Shown here: one piece after another, positions 35,143 through 42,265 of the stretch
How positions within the stretch are numbered: the first letter of the stretch is position 1
Layout of the letters: every line of letters starts with the position of its first letter
Assembly (NCBI GenBank): GCA_034422115.1
Contig: DAOUJW010000023.1
Span: 1 to 60,697, forward strand
Length of the DNA stretch: 60,697 nt
Source: DAOUJW01 sp034422115
GTDB taxonomy: Bacteria > Chloroflexota > Dehalococcoidia > Lucifugimonadales > UBA2985
Direction of reading: 5' to 3'
Notes under the pieces: generated by a model
Database searches by the model: none
What the model saw: only the letters and a program-made list of their open reading frames with translations
Told to the model about the DNA's origin: nothing
Made by a program: the position numbers and the translations under genes

Positions 35143-35925
35143 TTATAGCAGATTGAGCCCTACGCCCATGAGCACAATCGCCACCACTCCCCTCAGCGCT
35201 CTCTCCGGCACGTTTACTGTCATGCGGCTTCCCACCAGCACGCCCGGTACGGAGCCAATGAGGATGTTGGCCGCTAGCGCCAGGTCAACGTTGCCCACGG
35301 CCATGTGCAGCACGCCCGCGCCCGCCGTGATGAGCGCCGAATGAGCCACGTCCGTGCCCACGATGGTGCGCATGGACATTGGGAACAGGGCGGTGAGCAG
35401 CACGATGAATAGCGTCCCGCTGCCCACGGACGTTAGCCCCACAAGCAGCCCCACGAAGAAGCCCAGGGCCGCAATCCCCAACGTCTTCCCGCCTCTCAGC
35501 GACTGCCCCTCCCAGGACAACTGGCGATGGGCAAACCTCTTGATGAGAACCAGCCGGAAGATGAGGGCCAGGCCCACGATGGTCAGCACTACGCCCAGAA
35601 GTCGAGTGAGCAGGACGTCCGTGGAGACGTTGAAGTGGTCTCGGAGTACCACCAGGAGTATCACCCCGGAGAGGGCGCCCGGCAGGCTGCCCAGGGCCAG
35701 CCACACCACCAGTCGATAGTCCACCGCACCCTGCCTGTGGTGCTGCCAGGCCCCGAAGGACTTGGTGAACATCATCTGGAAGAGGTCTGTGCCCACTGCC
35801 ACCGAGGGGCGGACTCCAACAAGGATGAGGAAGGGCGTCATGAGGGCGCCGCCTCCCATTCCGGTGAGGCCGACGAGCACCCCTATGAAGAGTCCGGCGA
35901 ATATTATAAGCGGCTGTATTTCCAT
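35143..35925 (-). CDS. TauE/SafE family membrane transporter
   Basis: A 260-residue integral membrane protein with the TauE/SafE duplication: GVLVGLTGMGGGALMTP near the N-terminus and GLLVGLTSVGSGTLF in the second half, each followed by hydrophobic helices (about eight in all). As first gene of the APS reductase/ATP sulfurylase operon it probably imports sulfate or exports sulfite/organosulfonates. Only a poor Shine-Dalgarno (GGAA, 14 bases away) precedes the ATG. An intrinsic terminator lies about 40 bases upstream, so expression should depend on read-through. Confidence 0.82.
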   Translation of the reverse strand: MEIQPLIIFAGLFIGVLVGLTGMGGGALMTPFLILVGVRPSVAVGTDLFQMMFTKSFGAWQHHRQGAVDYRLVVWLALGSLPGALSGVILLVVLRDHFNVSTDVLLTRLLGVVLTIVGLALIFRLVLIKRFAHRQLSWEGQSLRGGKTLGIAALGFFVGLLVGLTSVGSGTLFIVLLTALFPMSMRTIVGTDVAHSALITAGAGVLHMAVGNVDLALAANILIGSVPGVLVGSRMTVNVPERALRGVVAIVLMGVGLNLL

Positions 35926-35963
35926 GTTTGTGTGTTTGGTTCCGGCGGGCGCTTTCTTTTGGG

Positions 35964-36003
35964 CAAAACAAAAACGCCCCTTTCAAACACGTTGAAAGGG
36001 GCG
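35964..36003 (-). terminator. Intrinsic terminator in the sulfur operon leader
   Basis: On the minus strand CGCCCCTTTCAA (36003-35992), a 5-base loop, TTGAAAGGGGCG (35986-35975), then TTTTTGTTTT (35974-35965). This is a 12-bp perfect stem with a U-rich tail, about 40 bases before the tauE-like start codon and 32 bases after the stop of the Cys-rich leader ORF. It may also end transcription of the HAD gene upstream. Confidence 0.85.
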
Positions 36004-36035
36004 CGCGTTGGCGTGCGACGACTGTGTTCAGCCCC

Positions 36036-36086
36036 CTATGGCCCTCCCGTACAACAGCAGATGTTCAAGAAGGTACTCAAAATCAT
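36036..36086 (-). CDS. Cys-rich leader peptide, 16 aa
   Basis: A short ORF reading MILSTFLNICCCTGGP, with consecutive codons TGC TGT TGT, ending TAG at 36038-36036. Its place directly before an intrinsic terminator and a cysteine-biosynthesis operon matches known amino-acid leader peptides; tandem-Cys leaders before sulfur genes are established in mycobacteria. Against it, no Shine-Dalgarno precedes the ATG and no -10 box sits close enough for leaderless initiation. Confidence 0.6.
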   Translation of the reverse strand: MILSTFLNICCCTGGP

Positions 36087-36132
36087 TTCAGCGAGGAGCT
36101 AACACAGCCCAAATGGGTTGTCGATTTTAGAC

Positions 36133-36486
36133 TTACTCAGGCCTTCCGTTCCAGGGCTCGGCTGCCGGGACGTCGTCCATCCACATGAACTCGAATCCCG
36201 CCTCCAGGGCAAACTGCCTGTCCAGGTCCCTGTCACCCATGTGAAGGTAGTAGTCTGCCTCAAACCTCTCCTTGATGTCCGTCAGCAGGTGCTTCTGGGC
36301 TACAAAGTCCACCTCGATTTGCGCCCTCTCCCACATGGTCTTCTGGGCGTTCAATGCGCGGTCTGAGGCGCTCCCGATTATGCAGCCCAACTCCTGGGCC
36401 TTCCTGACCATTTCCAGGGACACGGGCCCCGGGGGGTCACCCGTCTCCAGGGTGCCGTCAATGTCAAAACTCAGCAAAATCTTCAA
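36133..36486 (-). CDS. HAD-like phosphatase domain protein
   Basis: 117 residues of a compact HAD fold: motif I FDIDGTL (7-13), motif II-like SASD, and motif IV GDRDLD near the C-terminus. There is no cap domain, which is typical of small hydrolases acting on macromolecular or large substrates. It is short but has both ends of the fold. The start is TTG 36486 (TTG AAG ATT), supported by GGAGAGG 7-8 bases upstream. It lies upstream of the sulfur operon leader in the same direction. Confidence 0.7.
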   Translation of the reverse strand: MKILLSFDIDGTLETGDPPGPVSLEMVRKAQELGCIIGSASDRALNAQKTMWERAQIEVDFVAQKHLLTDIKERFEADYYLHMGDRDLDRQFALEAGFEFMWMDDVPAAEPWNGRPE

Positions 36487-37005
36487 GTACGGTCCTCTCC
36501 TTTCGCCTTGTGTATCCCCTACGCCGCAACCGGCTTTAAGTGCGGCGTATCTCGACGGCTCGTTGACCCCATCCCCTGGTTAGCCCTGAGCTTGCGGGTG
36601 GATATGGCCGTACGCCCCGCATTGGGCGATTGTGCCATTCTGAACAAGCCATTCGCTATCTTATGACAGGGGTTTTCTCTTGTCAAGCGCAGTGGGCGCG
36701 GCGCACGGGTTTTCGTTGTCACCCCCGCATCAAGTGCGGGGCAGGATCTGAGCTTGTCGAAGGGCAAGCGGAACTTAAACAACCGCCTTTACACCCGCTC
36801 ATGGTTCGACCAAGCTCACCACGAGCGGGAATGGAGTATTATCTCAGCAACGTTGGCAAGTACCAGCGCCTACAAAGAATACCTAGGAAACCTCTGAACA
36901 AGTAGGGGGTCTTGCAGAAGTGCGCCCCAATCCGCTCGGTTAGACCCTTCGACAAGCTCAGGGCGAGCGGATTGGGGTACGCCTAAGGACTTATTCAGAG
37001 CGTCC
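36487..37005. repeat. Gene-free stretch with palindromic repeats
   Basis: About 520 bases without a credible gene. It holds two copies of the TTCGACA-GCTCA family: a compound one at about 36718-36835 (CGCATCAAGTGCGGGG, GAGCTTGTCGAAGGGCAAGCGG, then ACCCGCTCATGGTTCGACCAAGCTCACCACGAGCGGG-type arms) and a simple one at 36935-36977 (CCCTTCGACAAGCTCAGGGCGAGCGG). Confidence 0.75.
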
Positions 37006-38034
37006 CTAGAAGTTCAGCACCGCCTTGAGGCCGTCCATCTGGCCGCGGGCCTCAAAGGCCAGGGGCGCTTCCTCTATGGAGAAGCGGTGGGTTGTCAGGT
37101 TCTGCGCGTGGGGTATGTGGTTCAGAAGCTCCAGCGCCTTCTGGTAGTGCTCAGGGTTGGCGTTCTGCGTGCCCGTGATCCACAGCTCGTCGTAGTGGAC
37201 GCGGTTGGGGTCTACCGGCAGGACGCTCCCCGGGGGACAGCCGCCGAATATGTTGACGATGCCCTGCTTGCGCACGGTGTCCACGCTGGTCTGTATGGCG
37301 TCGATGTTGCCGACGCTCGCCACCGACGCATCGGTCCCCAGGCCGTCGGTGAGGCTGAGCGCCACTTCCTTCACGTTCTGCCTCTGGGGGTTGACCACCG
37401 CAGTCGCCCCCAGCTCGTCGGCGACCGCCAGACGCTCCTCAACCGGGTCGGCAACGATGATCGCTCCGCAGCCCATGGACCTGGCTATGAGCAGGTGAGT
37501 CAGGCCCATAGGCCCCGCGCCCACGATGGTCAGGGACGTCCCCGGCCCCACGCCGCAGACCAGCATGGAGTAGAGGGCGCAGGCGAAGGGCTCAACCTGG
37601 CAGGCTATCTCCCAGGGCAGGCCCTTGGGCAGCTTCAGCAGGTGGCCCAGGGAGACCAGCCGCTGAGGCACAAGGACGTACTCCGCCAGCCCGCCGTCGC
37701 CGTCGTAGCCCAGGGTCTGACGGTTCAGGCACCGGTTGCGCTTGCCTCGAATGCAGAAGTGGCAGGAGCCGCAGGCCATTATCGGGCATATGGCGACGCC
37801 GTCTCCCACCTCCACCTCAGATACGCCCTCCCCCAGCTCTACAATCTCGCCGGCCATCTCGTGGCCCAAAATCACCCCGCTCTGGGCGTACTTCTCGCCC
37901 TTGTAGACCCGGATGTCTGAGAAGCACAGAGACGCCGCCTGGGTCTTGAAAAGCACCTCTCCCGGGCCGGGCGCCCGCACGTCTCTATCTTCGACCCTAA
38001 GGTCTCCGGGGCCGTGGAAAACACATCCCTTCAT
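37006..38034 (-). CDS. Zinc-dependent medium-chain alcohol dehydrogenase
   Basis: A 342-residue MDR-family dehydrogenase. The catalytic zinc ligands are in the LCFSDIRVY region (Cys) and GHEMAGEI (His-Glu). The structural zinc site is complete (CGSCHFCIRGKRNRC, four Cys). NAD(P) binds at VGAGPMGLTH. It resembles threonine/sorbitol/L-idonate-type dehydrogenases; the exact substrate is unknown. GAGGTGA precedes the ATG. The 38035-38383 gap upstream has no gene, only a weak inverted repeat (CGGGTTAC/GTAACCCG near 38080-38130). Confidence 0.88.
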   Translation of the reverse strand: MKGCVFHGPGDLRVEDRDVRAPGPGEVLFKTQAASLCFSDIRVYKGEKYAQSGVILGHEMAGEIVELGEGVSEVEVGDGVAICPIMACGSCHFCIRGKRNRCLNRQTLGYDGDGGLAEYVLVPQRLVSLGHLLKLPKGLPWEIACQVEPFACALYSMLVCGVGPGTSLTIVGAGPMGLTHLLIARSMGCGAIIVADPVEERLAVADELGATAVVNPQRQNVKEVALSLTDGLGTDASVASVGNIDAIQTSVDTVRKQGIVNIFGGCPPGSVLPVDPNRVHYDELWITGTQNANPEHYQKALELLNHIPHAQNLTTHRFSIEEAPLAFEARGQMDGLKAVLNF

Positions 38035-38348
38035 TCCGTCTCACCTCGTTTCTTCATTGTGGCGTCAAGCCATTATGCACGGGTTACGCTAGTGGATCGA
38101 TGGGACAGAACGCGCGTCGATGTAACCCGCTGCTTCCCTGGCCCGAATAGCTTACCTCAGGGTGATTATAGTCAGGTATCAGCGTCCTTGCAATTCCGCG
38201 ACTACCACCGACTTCACGGACGACAGGTGGCCCTGCGCGGCAGCGCCACCTATGCCGTTGCTATGAGTGGTTGCCAGCCAACCGGCAAGTGATTGGGAAG
38301 AGTCTTGAGGCAAATCGGAATGAGTAGCTGTATTCAGTATTAGAGAGA

Positions 38349-38377
38349 TTGATAGGTGTATCGGTACGCGGTATAAT
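38349..38377 (+). promoter_or_regulatory. higBA promoter (leaderless)
   Basis: TTGATA (38349-38354), a 17-base spacer and TATAAT (38372-38377). The ATG of higB begins 7 bases after the -10 box, so transcription should start at or next to the start codon. Confidence 0.75.
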
Positions 38378-38383
38378 TCTTCT

Positions 38384-38662
38384 ATGATACGGTCGTTTCT
38401 CCATCGAGGACTGAGGCGACTCTATGAGCGAGGTGATCCCAGCAGATTGAGTTCGGACATATTAGATCGGATCACCCTCGCGCTGGCAGACCTTGATGCC
38501 GCCAGCCATCCAAGCGATATCGACCTGCCGGGGTATAGACTGCATCCACTTAGGGGTGACATGAAAGGAGCATGGAGCATTTCGATTTCAGGCAACTGGC
38601 GGATCACGTTCCGGTTTGAGGATGGCAACGTCTACGACGTAGATCTGGTCGATTACCACTAG
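38384..38662 (+). CDS. higB: HigB/RelE-type toxin
   Basis: A 92-residue ribosome-dependent mRNA interferase of the HigB family: the LHPLRGDMKGAWSISISGNWRITFRFEDG pattern with Arg/Trp/Arg on the beta sheet is typical, as is the C-terminal VDLVDYH. It is followed by its antitoxin gene 15 bases later. The mRNA appears leaderless. A+T content is somewhat higher than in neighbours, as is common for mobile toxin-antitoxin modules. Confidence 0.85.
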   Translation: MIRSFLHRGLRRLYERGDPSRLSSDILDRITLALADLDAASHPSDIDLPGYRLHPLRGDMKGAWSISISGNWRITFRFEDGNVYDVDLVDYH

Positions 38663-38677
38663 AGCGAGGGAAATACC

Positions 38678-38974
38678 ATGACTATGAAGACCCCACCACA
38701 CCCTGGCCGCAGCATCAGGGAAAACTGCTTGGAACCCCTTGGCCTAAGTGTCACAGAGGCGGCGAAGGTTCTCGGCGTTGCCCGTCACACTCTTTCGCGA
38801 GTTTTGAACGGCCACGCGGCGATCTCGCCGGATATGGCCATTCGACTTGAGAAGGCCGGGTGGTCCAACGCGGATTTCTGGCTGCGCCGGCAGTCCTCTT
38901 ATGACCTGGCCCAAGCGCGCAAGGCTGAAGACAGGATACGGGTCGAGCGCTACCAGCCACAGACTACCGCCTAG
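38678..38974 (+). CDS. higA: HigA-type XRE antitoxin
   Basis: A 98-residue helix-turn-helix protein of the HigA branch (PHPGRSIRENCLEPLGLSVTEAAKVLGVARHTLSRVLNGHAAIS). The HTH spans about 23-50 and the conserved AIRLEKAGWSNADFWLRRQSSYDLAQA tail follows. It neutralises HigB and represses the operon. GAGGGA precedes ATG 38678. Confidence 0.87.
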   Translation: MTMKTPPHPGRSIRENCLEPLGLSVTEAAKVLGVARHTLSRVLNGHAAISPDMAIRLEKAGWSNADFWLRRQSSYDLAQARKAEDRIRVERYQPQTTA

Positions 38975-39016
38975 GGAATCCTTGGAATGTAGCCCCTTTG
39001 CTCCTTCATTCGGCAG

Positions 39017-39442
39017 TTACCTCCTCAGCGGCAGCACCACCTCCGCGGTGGCCTGGAGCGGGCGCTCTCCCCTCTGGTTGACGATGAAGGCGTCCAGCGT
39101 CACGATGCCGCGCTCGCCCTCTACATGGGTGTCCGTCACGATGGCCTGGCACTCCAGGCGGTCCTCCGGCTCCACCCTGCGCCGGAAGTAAACGTCGTAT
39201 CTGGAGAGGAACCCCATCTCCCCCATCCAGTTGGTGAGCAGCTGGGCCAGGTAGCCCATGCTCTGCCAGCTTGAGACCAGCATAATGTCCGCGCCCTCCT
39301 GCCGTGCGCCGTCCTCGCTGACGAAGCGCCCGGACAGCCGTGACAGCTCCGCGAAGACCCGCGTCTCCTCCACGCTGGGCTGCTTTACAAGCGGGCCAAT
39401 CTGGTCGCCCATCTCAACGTCCTCAAAGTATACCTGGCTCAT
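39017..39442 (-). CDS. MaoC-like hot-dog hydratase, C-terminal-type subunit
   Basis: A 141-residue hot-dog-fold protein resembling the second half of 2-enoyl-CoA hydratase 2/MaoC (YFEDVEMGDQIGPL, then LLTNWMGEMGF and a final beta sheet). Its ATG overlaps the stop of the partner gene at 39439 by 4 bases (ATGA), so they form a translationally coupled heteromer similar in plan to HadAB-type dehydratases. It likely hydrates or dehydrates an acyl-CoA, in keeping with the CoA-dependent catabolic genes of the window. Confidence 0.75.
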   Translation of the reverse strand: MSQVYFEDVEMGDQIGPLVKQPSVEETRVFAELSRLSGRFVSEDGARQEGADIMLVSSWQSMGYLAQLLTNWMGEMGFLSRYDVYFRRRVEPEDRLECQAIVTDTHVEGERGIVTLDAFIVNQRGERPLQATAEVVLPLRR

Positions 39443-39915
39443 TTCATCGTTTCGCTGCGCACGTTGGAGCTTTCCACCACCATCACGGTGCGCCCGTGCT
39501 GGTTGATGTAGGTGGTGCGCGTCACCACAAAGACCAACCTCCCGGTGCGCCCGGTCTTGGAGTAGACTTGGTCGATGCTGGCCCTAGCGGATATGGTGTC
39601 GCCGGCGCGGATAGGCTCGTAGTACTGGATGTTCTGGCCGGCCATGTAGCCCAGCCGGCCCTCGTGCACTCTCAGCCTTGGATTGGGCCCGGGCCTGAAC
39701 TTCATGTAGGTGTAGAAGCCCGCGGGCGCAATTACGGCGCCGTATGGCCCGGCCTTGGCGGCCTCCTCATCCACGTAGAGGGGGTTGGTCTCGCCCAGGG
39801 CCCTGGCGTAGGCGATTATCTCCTCTTTGGTCACGTGATAATCGCCTATGTCCACCTCAACGCCCAGCACGCTTCTATCGAAGTCCAACTCGTCTTTGGC
39901 TTCCGCATCCTGCAT
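39439..39915 (-). CDS. MaoC-like hot-dog hydratase, N-terminal-type subunit (FAS1-like dehydratase)
   Basis: 158 residues with the MaoC_dehydrat_N pattern: VTKEEIIAYARALGETNPLYVDEEAAKAGPYGAVIAPAGF, followed by the hot-dog sheet (YYEPIRAGDTISARASI, TYINQHGRTV). ATG 39915 is chosen over 39930 because GAGGAGGA then lies just in front. First gene of a two-gene operon with 39017-39442. Confidence 0.77.
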   Translation of the reverse strand: MQDAEAKDELDFDRSVLGVEVDIGDYHVTKEEIIAYARALGETNPLYVDEEAAKAGPYGAVIAPAGFYTYMKFRPGPNPRLRVHEGRLGYMAGQNIQYYEPIRAGDTISARASIDQVYSKTGRTGRLVFVVTRTTYINQHGRTVMVVESSNVRSETMK

Positions 39916-40017
39916 ATCTCCTCCTCTCATGGAGAGGTGGTGTGAGTATAGTGCAACGAGACACTCTGAACCAGTCCCCGTATGGGTATTCCCAACAGGC
40001 TTTGGTGTTGTCGGATG

Positions 40018-40110
40018 CGCCCGCTCATCCTGAGCTTGTCGAAGGGTGAGCGGGGCCACACACCCTCTGAGTTCCCGCTCATGGTGAGCCTGTCGAACCA
40101 GAGCGGGAAT
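40018..40110. repeat. TTCGACA-GCTCA palindromic repeat pair
   Basis: CCGCTCATCCTGAGCTTGTCGAAGGGTGAGCGG and CCCGCTCATGGTGAGCCTGTCGAACCAGAGCGGG-type palindromes lie next to each other in the 39930-40281 gap, which otherwise holds only the promoter of the next gene. Confidence 0.75.
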
Positions 40111-40202
40111 CTACATGTATTCCAACCGGCGTTGGCGTCCCCAGCGCGCGTTGGGGAAACCTCACCATCGGATTGCCCCGCGCGTGCTGAGCGGGACTGC
40201 CC

Positions 40203-40235
40203 TTGACGCAAAGGTCAAATAACATTACATATAAT
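40203..40235 (+). promoter_or_regulatory. Candidate promoter of the PHP gene
   Basis: TTGACG (40203-40208) followed by TACATA at the ideal 17-base spacing (40226-40231), overlapping a perfect TATAAT (40230-40235) at 21 bases. One of these is the likely -10 box. Confidence 0.45.
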
Positions 40236-40281
40236 AGTGTGACTATACCGCCCTTGACCGAACGCCCGCAGGAGCTACGTA

Positions 40282-41016
40282 GTGGACTCTTTCATTGACA
40301 TGCACATACACACCACCGCAGGCAGCCCCGACAGCTCCCTGTCGCCGATGGAGCTGGTGTCTGAGATTCGCCGCATTGGGCTTACCGGCGTGGTGGTCAC
40401 CGAGCACAACGGCTGGCCCAAGCACGACTTCGATAACTTTGCCCGGGACCTGGACGTTTTGGTCATTCGCGCCAACGAGGTCTACACCAACATGGGCCAC
40501 GTGATCACCCTGGGCCAAGACAAGTTCCAGGGGATGGTCACCAGCGTAGATGACCTGCGCAAGGCTGTGGACGACGTGGGCGGCTTCATGATCATCGCCC
40601 ACCCCTATCGGTACCTGTTCGAGCCATCCGGCGTCATGACAAGAAACGTCCTCTACGAAGACCCCAACGCCATACCATCAACGGCGGAGGAAGCCGCCGA
40701 GCACTATATCTTCAAGCTGGTGGATGAGATTGAGGTGGTCAACGGGGCCAACAATGCCGCCGAGAACAGGTTTGCCCAGGAGGTGGCCGCCGTCCTGGGC
40801 CTCAAGGGCACAGGGGGAAGCGATGCCCACTCCAGGCAGGGTATCGGCCTGGGCAGCACCATGTTCCACGGGGACATCAGAAACGAGAAGGACCTTATGG
40901 AGGCGCTGAGGGCGAGGGCCTTCACCCCCTGCTACGGGTTCAACAAGAAGCAGGTCGAGTTCTACGGAGAGGCGCCGGCCCTATACGGGTCTGCTGCCCC
41001 AGAGCACACGGCCTAG
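40282..41016 (+). CDS. PHP-domain phosphoesterase
   Basis: A 244-residue PHP protein with the metal motifs MHIHTTAGSPDSSLSP (motif I), VVTEHNGW (II), IIAHPYRY (III) and GGSDAHS (IV). It is likely a trinuclear-metal phosphoesterase or hydrolase with unknown substrate. The GTG start has GGAG 9 bases upstream. Its last 36 bases overlap the 3' end of yggS, tail to tail. Confidence 0.8.
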   Translation: MDSFIDMHIHTTAGSPDSSLSPMELVSEIRRIGLTGVVVTEHNGWPKHDFDNFARDLDVLVIRANEVYTNMGHVITLGQDKFQGMVTSVDDLRKAVDDVGGFMIIAHPYRYLFEPSGVMTRNVLYEDPNAIPSTAEEAAEHYIFKLVDEIEVVNGANNAAENRFAQEVAAVLGLKGTGGSDAHSRQGIGLGSTMFHGDIRNEKDLMEALRARAFTPCYGFNKKQVEFYGEAPALYGSAAPEHTA

Positions 41017-41688
41017 CCTGACCATCGTCGCTCCCTCCTCCACCGCCACCTCAAAGTCGTGGCTCATGCCCATTGACAGCTTGAGGCTGCGGCCCCGGAA
41101 TGGCGCTAGCTGCTCAAGGCCGTCCCGCAGCTCCCTGAGCATCCTGAAGTATGGCCTCACGTCCTCAGGGTCTTCCGCCTCCGGCGGGACGGTCATCAGC
41201 CCCTCAAGCTCCAGGTGCTCGCACTCGGCGACGAGGATGGCGAACTCCGTCAGCTTGTCCGGCGCTACGCCGTTCTTGGACTCCTCCAGCCCAATGTTGA
41301 CCTCGATGTACACCGGGAGCACGCGGCCCATCTCCCCGGCTATCTGGTTGAGCCTCTTTGCAAGCCTGGGGCTGTCAACCGACTGTATTACGTCGAAGAG
41401 CTCGACCGCCCGGCGCGCCTTGTTGCTCTGGAGGTGACCAATCAGGTGGCGGGTAACGCCGCTCTCCGAGAGCCCGGGGTGGCTGAACTTCCCCTCCGCC
41501 TCCTGCACCTGGTTCTCTCCCACGTGGCCGATGCCCTGGGCAATGACCTGCAGCACCCGCTCCGGGTCGACAGTCTTTGAGGCCCCCATAATGGAAACCT
41601 CCGAGGGGTCGCGCCCCGCCCTCTCCGCGGCCTGTGCCACTCTCTGCAGAACGGGTTGGATATTGATCTGAGTATCGGCTTGTGTCAT
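40981..41688 (-). CDS. yggS: PLP homeostasis protein YggS
   Basis: A 235-residue alanine-racemase-fold PLP-binding protein. The PLP lysine is in GASKTVDPERV, followed by GENQVQE, the HLIGHLQSNK motif, the LSMGMSHDFEVAV phosphate loop and VRLGRVLWG. It binds PLP and balances vitamin B6 and amino-acid pools. The overlap of 36 bases with the convergent PHP gene is unusual but leaves both proteins intact. Confidence 0.9.
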   Translation of the reverse strand: MTQADTQINIQPVLQRVAQAAERAGRDPSEVSIMGASKTVDPERVLQVIAQGIGHVGENQVQEAEGKFSHPGLSESGVTRHLIGHLQSNKARRAVELFDVIQSVDSPRLAKRLNQIAGEMGRVLPVYIEVNIGLEESKNGVAPDKLTEFAILVAECEHLELEGLMTVPPEAEDPEDVRPYFRMLRELRDGLEQLAPFRGRSLKLSMGMSHDFEVAVEEGATMVRLGRVLWGSRPV

Positions 41689-41795
41689 GTCACTTAATCT
41701 CCCTGGGGATGGTGTACAGCCTAAATTATAGAGGGTTCACAGGTGTCAGCCAACCCTGCTGGCCTGTACGGGGTGAGGGACAGAAGGCGCACAGG

Positions 41796-41897
41796 CTATC
41801 CGCCGTCCTCATAGACCTTCAATTCCGTGTGGCGGGCAAGCACGTCAAAGTCCGCGTCGTTATGCAGAATCGGCGCGCCGGCGCGTATGGCAACACC
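41796..41897 (-). pseudogene. PIN-domain (VapC-like) remnant
   Basis: 34 codons ending in TAG encode GVAIRAGAPILHNDADF and on to HTELKVYEDGG. This matches the C-terminal end of VapC-type PIN toxins, where HNDxDF supplies the last acidic residue. An in-frame stop lies immediately upstream and no start or antitoxin is found, so I read it as a decayed fragment. Confidence 0.45.
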
Positions 41898-42265
41898 TGG
41901 TCAAACAAAGACTTGTCTACCGTGCGCTGGCGAATGAAATTACTGGAACTGGTTGCTCTGAAAGTCAATATGCCCGGCCCCACCCTCTGTCAGAAACATT
42001 TAGTTATGCCCCGAAGACGACTTGATCACCGTGTATTAGGAAACCCTGAATAGGTCGACAGAGTGCTAGAATCTTGTATATGCGATTCAATATCTGATGA
42101 TGGAGCCAAGCGGGACATAAATACAAACCTCTTAACAGGTTGTAGCCACTGCCAACGACCACGCGCTATTTTCGCCATTATGAGAGCGGGTGAAGATACG
42201 CGTAGTCTCATATCGAGACTTCAATGCACCTGAGGTTAGGAACTCTTCTTACTTTTTGGGGTCTC
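41898..42265. other. A+T-richer gene-free stretch
   Basis: About 370 bases upstream of the yggS gene and downstream of the ATPase module. Base composition is visibly lower in G+C than in the housekeeping genes. Short open frames on both strands look random. It probably marks the edge of the imported block that begins at 42266. Confidence 0.4.

Larger units (their letters stand above)
35964..36086 (-). promoter_or_regulatory. Candidate cysteine-responsive attenuator of the tauE-cysH-sat operon
   Basis: Leader ORF with three tandem Cys codons (36059-36051), then AGGGGGC (36037-36031) overlapping its stop, then the terminator. AGGGGGC can pair with GCCCCTT (36002-35996, one G-U), which is the 5' arm of the terminator, giving an antiterminator. 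A ribosome stalled at the Cys codons would leave AGGGGGC free (read-through); one that reaches the stop would cover it (termination). A TAAAAT at 36129-36124 is a possible -10 box. Confidence 0.65.

Noticed and set aside
36086..36130. SAM riboswitch in the leader of the sulfur operon
   Set aside because: Conserved SAM-I core elements are not found; the Cys-codon ORF and terminator explain the structure better.
40981..41016. Overlap of the PHP and yggS genes as evidence of frame error
   Set aside because: Both proteins keep their family motifs and normal lengths; a 36-base tail-to-tail overlap is tolerable.
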